Shown here: positions 11,461 through 34,583 of the stretch, piece after piece | How positions within the stretch are numbered: position 1 is the first letter of the stretch | How the letters are laid out: the number at the start of each line of letters is the position of its first letter | Program-made: the position numbers and the translations under genes | Assembly: GCA_963170055.1 (NCBI GenBank) | Contig: CAUJGJ010000432.1 | Coordinates: forward strand, 91,701-155,700 | Origin: Halisarca cf. caerulea | Lineage: Eukaryota; Porifera; Demospongiae; Chondrillida; Halisarcidae | Length of the DNA stretch: 64,000 bases | Reading direction: 5' to 3' | Notes under the pieces: generated by a model | What the model saw: the letters and a program-made list of their open reading frames with translations, nothing else | Database searches by the model: none | Told to the model about the DNA's origin: nothing

Positions 11461-11548
11461 ATACTTTGCGCCAGACCCTTTCTCGCTCGCCCGGTGACGT
11501 CAGTCCCCGAAAATGGCCGAGCGAGATTGGGTCGGCAACGCCAGACTA
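11461..11548 (-). repeat. Right terminal inverted repeat
   Basis: Exact reverse complement of 4227-4314, followed by GTCTAGAC at 11549-11556. It lies about 110 bases upstream of the helicase ATG and so may also carry that gene's promoter. Confidence 0.93.
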
Positions 11549-11556
11549 GTCTAGAC

Positions 11557-11630
11557 CTAGTCTGGCGTAGCCGACTCTTTTCCCCGAAAATGGCCAGCCT
11601 AGCGCAGATTGGGTTGGCTACACCAGACTA
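11557..11630. mobile_element. Tiny MITE sharing the transposon ends
   Basis: A 74-base segment starting CTAGTCTGGCGTAGCCGACT and ending GGTTGGCTACACCAGACTA, an imperfect inverted repeat with the same tips as the 7.3-kb element and a shared CCCCGAAAATGGCC core. GTCTAGAC stands on both sides (11549-11556 and 11631-11638). Confidence 0.75.
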
Positions 11631-11638
11631 GTCTAGAC

Positions 11639-11998
11639 CTATGCCTTCTAGCCGCAGATCACCTAACCATGTGCATTGAGTGTGAGCTAGCCATGATATG
11701 CAGGGAACATCCCTAATTTGTTTCAGTGGTTTGCTGTGAGCTGACAGTCACCCCACAGCCTTTTTCCATTTGTAAACGGTTGAAACCATAACTACCACCA
11801 TGTGTTGGGATGGTCAGTCCACCCACAGAGTGTATCCATGGTCTACTGGAGGGAATGAACTGCAGAAAATAATTGTACAAAAATGATCAAATACTTGCAA
11901 TAAACATTTAAACATAATACATGCATCTGCACACACTCTTGAGCTATGTACTTGGTATTATGTACAAACAGCAGCTTTGTTGCTGTTCAGGATTGCAT
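11639..11998. other. Intergenic region 3' of the CaMKIV-like gene
   Basis: 360 bases between the MITE and the kinase stop codon. Contains the kinase 3' UTR (read on the - strand); nothing else is recognisable. Confidence 0.6.
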
Positions 11999-14963
<2,965 letters not shown>

Positions 14964-15016
14964 TTTGAACTATTATTATTGCGCTGGACGTCTTGGAGCG
15001 GTAAAAATCGCTTAAA
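14964..15016. promoter_or_regulatory. 53-base bidirectional promoter/5' leader region
   Basis: Only 53 bases separate the start codons of the divergent CaMKIV-like and LRR genes, so promoter elements must overlap the 5' ends of both. No TATA box is visible. The segment includes GACGTCTTGGAGCGG. Confidence 0.6.
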
Positions 15017-15344
15017 ATGTCCGCCAAGGACAAACCGCGGGACAAACAGAGGCGAAAGCCTGCAGGTGCATCAATGATGGAAGTATCGCGCGAAAGAGAC
15101 GAGATTCCTAATACTTCTGTGGTGTACGAGCTGGACTTGAGTCGTAGGAAGCTCGATGAGATCAAAGGACTGAATAAGTTCAGCAAGTTGAGAATTCTCG
15201 ACTTGTCCTGCAACTCCATTACAAGATTAGAAGGACTTTCCTCGAATACCGTGAGCTTTGGCTGTACTTGGCAGTTGTTTTAGCATGTCGGGGGACTGTC
15301 GATAGAGCTTGATTTACCTGGTTGAGTGTGTGTGTGTGTGTGTG

Positions 15345-15387
<43 letters not shown>

Positions 15388-17293
15388 TAATGGTGAGTGT
15401 ATGATGTGTGTGTGTGTGTCTTGCTTTAGGAGCTGAAGGAACTCAAGGCTCACGGCAATAGGATCGAGGGAGAGCTTAAAGGTGTAGAGATGTAAGGGGT
15501 GTAGTTATATGTGGTGGGTGGGTGGGTAAGTGTGGGCGTGTACAGTGCATGGTGGTTGTGTTAAGAACACTAAGCTCATGATTGATGGTGCATCAGTGGG
15601 TGTGTCTCTTTCTTTGTAGGCTGGTCCAGTTGGTCCATCTGATGCTGCAGTTCAACAAACTAACATCTCTTGGTGAGTGAGGGAGGGCTGCACTGTTGGT
15701 GGGTTGGGCTGTACTGTTGGTGGGTGGGGCTGTACTGTTGGTGGGTTGGGCTGCACTGTTGGTGGGTTGGGCTGCACTGTTGGTGGGTTGGGCTGTACTG
15801 TTGGTGGGTGGGGCTGCACTGTTGGTGGGTGGGGCTGCACTGTTGGTGGGTGGGGCTGTACTGTTGGTGAGTGGGGCTGCACTGTTGGTGGGTGGGGCTG
15901 CACTGTTGGTGGGTGTGGTCTTCATGGTGTGTTGTTTGACTTCTGGCAGGATCTGGTTTAAACCGGTTATGCAAGCTACAGCTCCTAAGAGTGGACAACA
16001 ACTTGTTGAGAGAAATTACTCCAGAAATGCTGAAAGGGTTAAAGGAGCTTGTCCATCTGGATGCTAGCCACAATCAGCTGGTCCAGTTTAAATGTGGATA
16101 CACGTTACCAATGGCAACACACCTCAACCTGTCATACAATCAGCTATCAACATTTCCAGATGACATCATCAACTGTCAGAAGGTGGGCAATGAACAGATA
16201 TGCAGTCCGTGGTCTGTTGTCATGGTTACCCATCACAGCTGGAGGAATTAGACATCTCTGGAAATCCAATCAAGTCGATGAAGCCCTTGAAATCACTGAA
16301 AGTTAGCTATCTGACCTTCAACCTTCCATCTTTTATGCCCACTCCCCCCCCCCCCCCCCCCCCCCCAGGTGCTGTACGCACAGGAAATGTCATGGACCTC
16401 TGTATGTGTGCTGTGTCCTGCACAAACCCTTCAGCAGTTGCATGTCTCCAAGAACAAGTGGTCCACCCTAGAGGGACTGAGTGGGCTCTTCCCTTCACTG
16501 ACAGTTCTTGATGTGAGATGGAACAGGATTGGGACGATGGAGGGGCTGGTGAGGGGGTGCATGGTGTGGTGTGGTGAAGTGAGGGTGAGGGGGTGCATGG
16601 TGTGGTGAAGTGAGGGTGAGGGGGTGCATGGTGTGGTGTGTAGGTGTGTGGTGTGGGGTGCACAGTGTGGGTGAGGCTGTGGTGCGGTGAGGTGTGCATG
16701 GTGTGATGTGGAATGGAGTGTAGCGACTGTGTTTAGCATCGTCCAATTACCACAGGAAGAACTGAAGAAGATGACAAAGTTACAGGAGTTGTATCTTGAG
16801 GGAAATCCCCTAGTCTATGACAGGTCTAATGTTAGAGCACTAGCTCCTACCTTGTCTGTTGTTGATGAAGACAACTCTTTAGAACGTCTACGACCGACCA
16901 CACCCACACCCACTCCTATGATAGCCACACCTCTTCAACCATCACTGAGCTACAAGAAAGTAGAACAAGAGATTCTTCAAAAGGAGCAGACATTTCAGTC
17001 GCTGCATGACGACATCCATAGCAAGTGTGTTGACTGTCATGGACGTTTGTACAAGTGTATCCTGTATGTGAGAGCTTCAACCAATACCAAAGTTTTGTCC
17101 ACCCCAGGGGCGTTTAGAGGGATTTAGCAGTGTAGTGCTACACTGGTGTGTCTCCTCTTACAGGTTCACCTCTCTCTTCTCTGAGCTAGAGCAGCTGGAC
17201 GAGAGAGGATCTGTTGCTCGGCCAAGAAGTCAAGCAAGTAGTCGCGTCAGGTTAGATCACGCCAAGCAATTCGCCAATCAAATGCCAACTTAA
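15017..17293 (+). CDS. Leucine-rich-repeat protein, SDS22-like type
   Basis: Eight exons give 385 residues: 15017-15250, 15430-15491, 15620-15672, 15950-16182, 16239-16301, 16435-16548, 16756-17024, 17164-17293. A basic N-terminus (KDKPRDKQRRKPAG) precedes about nine leucine-rich repeats (LRILDLSCNSITRLEGL, LVHLMLQFNKLTSLG, LQLLRVDNNLL, LVHLDASHNQL, THLNLSYNQL, LEELDISGNPI, LTVLDVRWNRI, LQELYLEGNPL) and a cap-like end. A short coiled coil (KVEQEILQKEQTFQSLHDDI) and a Ser/Arg tail follow. Such proteins are often axonemal or phosphatase-binding scaffolds, but I do not recognise the orthologue. The acceptor at 16434 is my best choice; an upstream acceptor would add 22 residues. The start is close to the divergent kinase start. 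Confidence 0.8.
15680..15918. repeat. 21-base minisatellite in LRR gene intron
   Basis: About 11 units of the type GGGCTGCACTGTTGGTGGGTG in intron 3. The neighbouring intron 15251-15429 also holds a (TG)n tract. Confidence 0.93.
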
Positions 17294-17453
17294 CTTATTG
17301 CATGCAAACTGATTTTGTGTTATATTTCATTTTCGGAGTTTAATAAAAATAAAACTACTGATTTGAGTAGTAATGACAAGGCTAAACACTATACACCAAA
17401 CTCGTACAAGATGGGATGGTTCTTCCACTCACTGTGTGGTGAGTGTGTGAAGG

Positions 17454-18019
17454 TCAGTGCCTTAATGGTTGGGTTTCTGATGTCTCATCTTCTGTCTCAT
17501 CAGCAGAGGGCCTGGGGAATCTTTCTCTTCTGGTGGACCACCTCATCCTCGCTGCAGCCAGATCTGAGGCAGCCCTCCTCATCTTGAACTCTGTCCCGTC
17601 ACCTTCTCTATAGCAACAAACACCACTATCTAACCTTTAGCAGACCCTACCAAACAGACAAGGACTCACGATGTAAACACAGGGAGGAAGGCCAAGAGAA
17701 GATTGGACCCAAACACTTGTCTCAAGTTCTCCCTTACTCCAAGGTTGTACAACCTCCTGTCCTTGCCGTCTACCAGATGGACTGGCTCCATGTTCTCTGG
17801 AGGAGATAGGGCTGGCAGGTTAATAGGGATATGAATGGATGGGATGCCCATGTGTGAGTGGGTGGGTGGGATGCCCATGTGTGAGTGGGTGTGTATGGGA
17901 TGCCCATGTGTGAGTGGGTAGGTGGGATGCCCATGTGTGAGTGGGTGTGTATGGGATGCCCATGTGTGAGTGGGTGGGTGGGTGGGTGGGATGCCCATGT
18001 GTGGAGTGGGTGTGACTGG

Positions 18020-18080
<61 letters not shown>

Positions 18081-20275
18081 CTCTAGACAATGCTCAAAAG
18101 ATGGCTAAAGACAAACAAGTCAAAGATTGAACCTACCAATGGTTGTCTTGTTGCTGCAGACGAGGTAAACATGGAAGAAAAGGAGAACAGAGGTGGCTAT
18201 GCCAAAGCAAGCAACCAAGAAGAACATGAAGACAACATTGAACTTTGCCCAGTAGTACTCAAACTGCCCAGAAGAAGTAGCATTGTTGCTAGGGATGTCA
18301 GTGAGTGTAGTCTGCAGTGAAGAGCAACAGGGGGAGGGGGAGGGAGAGTGGAATACACAACAGGGGGAGGGGGAGGGAGAGTGGAATACACAACAGGAGG
18401 AGGGGGAGGGAGAGTGGAATACACAACAGGAGGAGGGGGAGGGAGAGTGGAATACACACATACTCATCCACAAAGACACACTCAGCCAGACAGAGACAGA
18501 CAGACAGACACAACTCATCCAGACAGACACACACTCACCCAGACAGGCAGACACAATCACCCAGACAGGCAGACACAACTCACCCAGACAGAGACAAAAT
18601 CATACCCAGTTGCAAGGTCAATGTAGACGCAGACGAAAACAGTGTAAAACAAAAACAAGAGAAAAAATTTGTAATTTGAGTATCCCACACAGTTGTTGAC
18701 CCTGTGGGGGGGTATAAACCACACATGTCACCACATCTAGTGATATTTTCATTGACATAATACAGTACACAGATAAATCATCAGATTGGAAACAAAATGG
18801 CAGAATGCTGTCTGACAAAGCAAGTCCAATGCAGTACACTATGCACCATCCTAACCAAGGGCAGTGATGGTCCATCTTGAGTACACATCTCTGACAGGAG
18901 GAGCAATGGTGGCAGCGATCTGGCTTCACCACTCGGCACTCCCGGCACCACCTCACTCCCCCACTACGTGAGATGGTATAGACAGGAAGGTTAGCAGCCA
19001 CACCCTCCACTAGTGACTGCTCTAAATTCTGCAAAGATGACACATACGTACATGAGCTGTGACGGTGTGTGTGGGGAGAGGGGTGAGGGTGAGGAGTGGG
19101 GGAATGTGAGGGAGTACAGGGAGATGTGACGGCGTGTGGGGAGAGGGGTGAGGGTGAGAGGGAGTGGGGGAATGTGAGGGAGTACAGGGAGATGTGAGGG
19201 TGTGTGTGGGGAGAGGGAGTGGGGTAATGTGATGGAGTACAGGGTAATGTGATGGAGTACAGGGAGATGTGATTGTGTGCGGGGAGATGTGAAGGTGTGC
19301 GGGGAGATGTGAGGGTGTGGGGGAGATGTGAAGGTTTGTGGGGAGATGTGAGGGTGTGCGGGGAGATGTGAAGGTGTGCGGGGAGACGTGAGGGTGTGGG
19401 GGAGATGTGAAGGTGTGCGGGGAGATGTGAGGGTGTGGGGGAGATGTGAAGGTGTGCGGGGAGATGTGAAGGTGTGCGGGGAGACGTGAGGGTGTGGGGG
19501 AGATGTGAAGGTGTGCGGGGAGATGTGAGGGTGTGGGGGAGATGTGAAGGTGTGCGGGGAGATGTGAGGGTGTGCGGGGAGATGTGAAGGTGTGCGGGGA
19601 GCTAGATGTGAGGGTGTGGGGGAGATGTGAAGGTGTGCGGGGAGATGTGAGGGTGTGCGGGGAGATGTGAAGGTGTGCGGGGAGCTAGATGTGAGGGTGT
19701 GGGGGTGCCACGAACGTACAAGAGTCAAGCAAACATAGACACAATGTTCTCAACGTCGCTCACTTCATCATTGAGAGGGCTGTCCACTGGCGTATTGGTC
19801 AGCTTAAAACGATTTGGAATTTTCTTGTGTCTAGCAAAGATAGCTCTCATATAAGTCGAAAATAACAAGAACAATAAAATGTGTCCTCCCACGAGAAGTA
19901 TAACTACAAGAAGAAGAAATAAAAATCAGAATTTGTACTACTGCTATTCGGAACTAACAAGCCAAAATATCAAGATTTCTAACTACATTTCATTTTACAC
20001 AACTTCTATCGTACCGACACACCTCGAACGGGTAGTGGTTTATCTGGAAGACCTAAGCAATAAAAAGCAAGAGAATTAGAGGTGCTCTAGCTGAAGCTCC
20101 CCATATGCTGTGACAAACCTGGTCCTTGGAAGATCATGACAATGAAGACAGCCACATAGTACACCCAGATGATAAACATGGTTACAAAGACCACAGGTAG
20201 CCAAGAGACCACTCGAACTAAGCAACGAAGACTCTGTCTTAAGCATTCTATAGAGTTAGGCCTAATCCTAGCCAT
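17454..20275 (-). CDS. DHHC-type palmitoyltransferase (ZDHHC2/15/20 group)
   Basis: Eight exons join to 238 residues: 20275-20119, 20052-20023 (30-base microexon), 19903-19743, 19028-18856, 18701-18606, 18288-18137, 17811-17670, 17607-17454. Two N-terminal membrane helices (about residues 20-50 and 60-80) precede the zinc-binding catalytic domain with [44 protein letters not shown]. Two more helices follow ([35 protein letters not shown]), then [15 protein letters not shown] and GDGTEFKMR, the conserved tail motifs of this group. Acts by S-acylating proteins at Golgi or plasma membrane. It is shorter than the usual 330-370 residues, mainly in the loop before the DHHC domain and at the C-terminus. 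It is divergent with SPCS3, 90 bases apart, and convergent with the LRR gene. Confidence 0.86.
17820..18080. repeat. Minisatellite plus (CA)n in DHHC gene intron
   Basis: Units built on GGGATGCCCATGTGTGAGTG, about 35 bases each with variable spacing, run to 18010. They are followed by a (CA)n tract at 18024-18079. All lies between exons 18288-18137 and 17811-17670. Confidence 0.9.
18328..18600. repeat. 33-base and ACAGACAGGC-type repeats in DHHC gene intron
   Basis: Four units of AACAGGAGGAGGGGGAGGGA plus GAGTGGAATACAC, then irregular CACCCAGACAGGCAGACACA units. On the gene strand the first array is a strong pyrimidine tract just upstream of the acceptor at 18289. Confidence 0.9.
19050..19715. 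repeat. 20-base minisatellite, about 33 units, in DHHC gene intron
   Basis: Units GGGGAGATGTGAAGGTGTGC and GGGGAGATGTGAGGGTGTGG alternate. A long false open frame arises on the - strand. Lies between exons 19903-19743 and 19028-18856. Confidence 0.95.
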
Positions 20276-20365
20276 ATTTGCCGCTTGTTAGGAATTCAAT
20301 TGGTTCAGGACGCCATTTTTATGGGAATTCCCCGACTTCTGTACCGCGAACAGTCGGTATCAAAG

Positions 20366-21506
20366 ATGAACACCATCTTAGGAAGACTCAACGCTGTGTC
20401 CGCTTATGCGTTGACTGTTTTAGCCTTTCTGACGTTTTTCTGTTTTATAACAACATGCTTAAAGCCAAAGACGTCAGATGATGTTGGAATTACGCCATCT
20501 CCTGACATATCAGTGTGAGTTTCTTTTTTGAATAGTACACAATAGTAAACATGCAAATAAGGAAAATTCAAATAAAGAGAAACAAAATGTAATGCTATAC
20601 TTTATATCACAGTAAGGTTAACAATATGTGTTATTGAAATCTAGTCAACTAGAGGGGATGTGGCCCTCTGCGATGGCAAGATCAATTTGCTGTGTCGACT
20701 GCCAATGGAATCGCAATTGTCTGGTGCCCCTGATAGCAGCAATAGATGATCGTAGGAGGCTGAATGACAGTCTGCATCTGAGCCACTCCATCACCATGCT
20801 GTAGGTCTGTCCTCGCTTGTAGGCCAGAAGGGTTGCCAATCGCTTGTACACAATAGTGGTGGTAATATCAGTGTGGGTACCAGCTGCAGTCACAGTCGGG
20901 TGGTTGGTGAAGTAGAAACGATGTACATACGCATGACTCAGCATGAATCAATACCTTATTCTGCAGGACCAAGGCCAAAGAATTCTGGACTGAAGTGCAC
21001 GATTTGGGGCTGCTGTCTTTTGACATAAAGGCAGATTTAACAAAGTTGTTTGATTGGAATACTAAAGAACTCTTTCTTTATCTTTACGCGAATTATTCGA
21101 CTCCTAACAACGTAAGGGATAGAGACTAGGTCATTGTGGTCTTGTCTAGTTTAGGCTAGTGGCTATGTTGTGTGGTTCCCTCTGTCATCAGGTGGTGAAT
21201 CAGGTGGTGCTTTGGGACAAGATCATACTTCGCGGGGAAAACCCTGTCATTGACCTCACCAATATGGACCTCAAATACCGCTTCTTTGACGATGGACTTG
21301 GTTTAAGGTGAGCACAGTTATTGGAACAAGGACTCTATATATGGCTTCAGTCTTGTTTCTATTCTCATTTTTATTTCCATTTCAGAGGTAATGATGTGAA
21401 TCTGGTTTTAGCATGGAATGTCATACCAAATGCAGGCATGTTGCCACGGATACATGGAGGGCACACTAAGATCCAGTTTCCAAAATCATACTCGCATTCA
21501 CATTAA
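20366..21506 (+). CDS. SPCS3: Signal peptidase complex subunit 3
   Basis: Four exons (20366-20514, 20967-21111, 21192-21307, 21386-21506) give 176 residues, the usual family size. The N-terminal single membrane helix reads [20 protein letters not shown]. Family motifs follow: [65 protein letters not shown] and [17 protein letters not shown]3 (SPC22/23) is the ER-lumen-facing subunit that supports the catalytic subunit in cleaving signal peptides. The ATG chosen gives the conserved [14 protein letters not shown] start; an upstream in-frame ATG at 20285 would add 27 residues. It shares a 90-base intergenic spacer with the DHHC gene. The first intron contains a retroelement-like fragment on the opposite strand. 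Confidence 0.93.
20645..20944 (-). pseudogene. Retroelement-like fragment in SPCS3 intron 1
   Basis: A 99-residue open frame on the antisense strand contains [20 protein letters not shown] followed by [20 protein letters not shown] and GTRQLRF. I associate this motif pattern with the tail of repetitive retroelement-type proteins seen in many marine invertebrates, but could not search for it. No reverse transcriptase or integrase part is present, so it is at best a fragment. Confidence 0.5.
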
Positions 21507-21634
21507 TTCATTAAATTATTAAAAACAATATTTACATTTTATATCTTAGAAATAGGAATAATAACATTCTAATAGGAACAAAAGTGGATGGGTGGATGGG
21601 TGGTGGATGGTAATTGGTTGGATAAATACAGACT

Positions 21635-22395
21635 CTAAAATGAGGATGAGGAGTGGTCTTGTCTGGTCTGATAGAAGAGGATGTACCCACACTCACTAGG
21701 ACCCGTTCTTCTCCCTTCTGGTGTACCAAAGAACTCTTCTACAGTGTGTGGTTCAACTTGCTGGGGAGGTGGAGAGGGAGGTTAGGAACAGGGGTAGAGA
21801 GGGAGGTTAGGAGCAGGGGTAGAGAGGGAGGTTAGGAACAGGGGTGGAGAGGGAGGGAGGTTAGAAGCAGGGGTAGAGAGGGAGGGAGGTTAGAAGCAGG
21901 GGTAGAGAGGGAGGGAGGTTAAGAGCAGGGGTAGAAAGGGAGGGAGGTTAACGTTAGGAGCAGGGGTAGAGAGGGAGGGAGGTTAGGAGCAGGGGTAGAG
22001 AGGGAGGGAGGGAGGTTAGGAGCAGGGGTAGAAAGGGAGGGACGTTAACGTTCGGAGCAGGGGTAAAGAGGGAGGGAGGTTAACGTTAGGAGCAGGGGTG
22101 GAATATTGTACAGGATACAGACAATGACGCACACACACACACACAAAGGGTGAACCTCAACAATATCGTCATCAAAGATGATCCAGTATCCTCCATTTTT
22201 CACTAATGTTATGTAATGACCTTGGTGAGGAGAGCTGCAAAGGAAGTAAGCCAATACTGTGAGTGGGTGGGTGTGACTCTGTGACAGGTGAAGGCCCGAC
22301 TCACGCTCCACAGTGGATGATGACAGCTGCAAGATCATACATCCTATTACCTCCTACTGCAGATGCTGACTACAAGTGGACGGAAATACACAGTG

Positions 22396-22440
<45 letters not shown>

Positions 22441-23956
22441 ACAGGACACATTTGCATGGTGCCACTATCTCACTGTGTTGAACAGTTTGAGCTCAAAGGG
22501 AAAGGCCACTCGATAGGAGAGCTTGGTGAACCTTCCTACTTGTTCCATGAACTTAAACCTCTTCAGATGAAGGACTAAGATCTGCGGGAGCTTCTGGACT
22601 CGTAGGCTAATGGGGAGGAGGGCAGATGACACCACACACACAGAGGGAGTAGTAGCAGTCATCCTCACCTTTTCGTTGCCTCCTGTTTGCTGCAACAAAC
22701 CTCACAGAAGTACTTGCTCTCTCGACAAAGGAGTTCAGATTTGGAGAATTTTCTAAAGTTACAAACATCACACACTCACCACGTGGACTGGACAATGTGG
22801 GTAGAGTAGAGACTAACTTTAAGCTGCTTGTGATCGACGTGTTCTGGTCAATGTCAACTGACAAGTCCAGAAAGTCCTCGTCATGTCGTCGGACCTGGCA
22901 CAAGTGAAATCATAGGCAGTCATGTGATATGCATGTGACATTCATCCAATAAACTCACTGTTTCACAACACAGACACTTGGTTTCATTTGTAAGCGTTCC
23001 TTTGAAGATGTCATCAACCCATGTCTTCCTACTGCCAAGTGGCACACCAGGGTCACCTACAGTGAAATACTCATTCTAAATGTAAATCTAAAATAGAAGT
23101 GGGAACAGGTGTGCTTCGCTAACCATTGGAATCCAACCTCAAGAGGTCATCTACAGTGTTGACCATAAAGTTAAGGAACTCGTGTGCGTCATGCTGATCT
23201 CTGTTGTTGAACAGCTCTGTGTGGGGTGGGAAGGAGTGGGGAGGGTGGACACTGCCTCAGACACTGAACACAAATGGCATAGAAGTGTGGGTCACGCCTA
23301 CACATGATCACCTCCGTATAGAGGGTCATACCCATACACAGTGACCTAACAGTGGGTCACATATGTGTACAATGCCCCCTGAAAAGGGTCTACCCCCCTC
23401 CCACACACATGATCAGATAAACAGTAAATCATACCAAATTTGGATATTCAACAAGCAAAATAGTTCCATACATGATCCCAAAAGGGCTCCAACCAGCCAG
23501 AGATCACCAGTACAATGCATGCTGCTTATAGTCTTGTATGCTTGTTATCTTTACCATTGTCTTTTCTTAGTTTCAGAATAAATTTCTTCAGACAATTTAA
23601 CGATCCTTTTCTTTTCTTTTGGTCTATACAATCGAATAGGTCTCCTAGTAGAGTGAGGATGTCATCTTTCCCGCCATATTCCATAACCTTTTCTCTGAAC
23701 GGCTCACAGTGATAAAGAGCTTGTATTACAGAGTTGCAATAGCAGGTATTGCCGAACTGTCAAGGAAAACAAGGTTTATGTACATCCACGTTTGTGACAA
23801 GTGGGCAGAAAATCAGCAAAACATACGTTTTGTAAGCCAACATATTCTGTTGTTCTTGTAATGCTTGGAGTAGACTCCACGCCACCCTGTAGAAATAGAA
23901 GCAGCACCGATCAACAACGCACCGGAAAGAAATACCAGATACGAATTACCCACCAT
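21635..23956 (-). CDS. USP46: Ubiquitin carboxyl-terminal hydrolase, USP12/USP46 type
   Basis: Exons 23956-23954 (ATG only, tentative), 23886-23827, 23756-23555, 23216-23124, 23056-22959, 22894-22818, 22752-22669, 22606-22474, 22369-22305, 22234-22156 and 21760-21635 join to about 339 residues. Catalytic Cys box: [20 protein letters not shown]. Further motifs: [60 protein letters not shown] (zinc site), [29 protein letters not shown] (catalytic His), FDDDIVE and the terminal GYILFYQ. USP12/46 remove ubiquitin from histones and receptors with WDR48/WDR20. The family N-terminus before the Cys box is shorter here than in vertebrates and the ATG is uncertain. It is divergent with the VWA3B-like gene, 129 bases apart. 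Confidence 0.9.
21770..22110. repeat. 25-base minisatellite in USP gene intron
   Basis: Units of the type GAGGGAGGTTAGGAGCAGGG plus GTAGA, with some extra GAGG or TTAACG insertions, in the last intron. The adjacent 22397-22438 is a (TG)n tract in another intron of the same gene. Confidence 0.93.
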
Positions 23957-24085
23957 TTTCTGTTCAATATTTCACGCGACTAAACGCATACACTCAAAGA
24001 CGTGGGTGTGTTGTCCAGCAACGAAACAAAGTACTCATCAGTGTCCTATATCTCTGCACTCGCTCGCCTCAAGCTCGAGCTAGCA

Positions 24086-33759
<9,674 letters not shown>

Positions 33760-33760
33760 A

Positions 33761-33928
<168 letters not shown>

Positions 33929-34115
33929 ACGCCATTTTTGCTTCCCGTTACCATAATAATACAGTACTATTATTATGCAATAATTAGCAATGTTGCTTCA
34001 TACACTTACACTACACAACATGCATTGGTGGAAGACCATTGGGCTAAGTCAGTCAGCTTGCGTTGCCTGACTCGTCGTACACGTCTTGATTATTGTAGTT
34101 GTGTATGCACTTTAG

Positions 34116-34532
34116 GAGTTCTCCCTCTGGCGCGAGGCGTTCACACTAGCTCTCTTTCTCGTTCCCGGATCACTACACACTACAGCGTTGTCCCGCGTGA
34201 TGGGGACGAAAGATGGAAAGGTACGTCTTCCGAAGAGTGCGTGAGATACTGAAAACAAGACGTGTACATGTTAGTGGCTTTTGAACGTGTTATTCAGATG
34301 TCGATATGACGAGAGTCGAAGACGAGACTGATGTATTGATCATTGGTGGAGGTCCGGCCGGGTTGAGCGCGGCCATTCGACTCAAGCAGCTTTGCCAAGA
34401 ATCGGGGAGCGATCTCCGCGTTGTGGTCGTGGAAAAGGCAGGAGAGATGGGAGGGCATACACTGTCCGGAGCCGTGCTGGAGCCTCGAGCCCTCAACGAA
34501 TTGCTCCCGGATTGGAAGGACAGAGGGGTGTG

Positions 34533-34583
<51 letters not shown>

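Larger units (their letters stand above)
4219..11556 (-). mobile_element. Complete DNA transposon with DUF6589-type transposase and RecQ-like helicase
   Basis: A 7.3-kb element bounded by perfect inverted repeats (4219-4314 and 11461-11556, 96 of 96 bases identical). The outermost 8 bases are the palindrome GTCTAGAC, so they can be read either as the tip of the inverted repeat or as an 8-base target duplication around an element of 4227-11548. Inside are two multi-exon genes in the same direction, both open after splicing. A helicase gene within a DUF6589-type transposon recalls the helicase-carrying Academ (AcademH) class described from animals and fungi; that link is from memory and the superfamily is not proven. 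It sits between the promoter side of the AKAP17A-like gene and the 3' end of the CaMKIV-like gene. Confidence 0.88.

Noticed and set aside
18991..19728. 245-codon frame ([13 protein letters not shown] repeats) on the - strand
   Set aside because: It is the translation of a 20-base minisatellite in a DHHC gene intron; only its far end touches the real exon at 19028.
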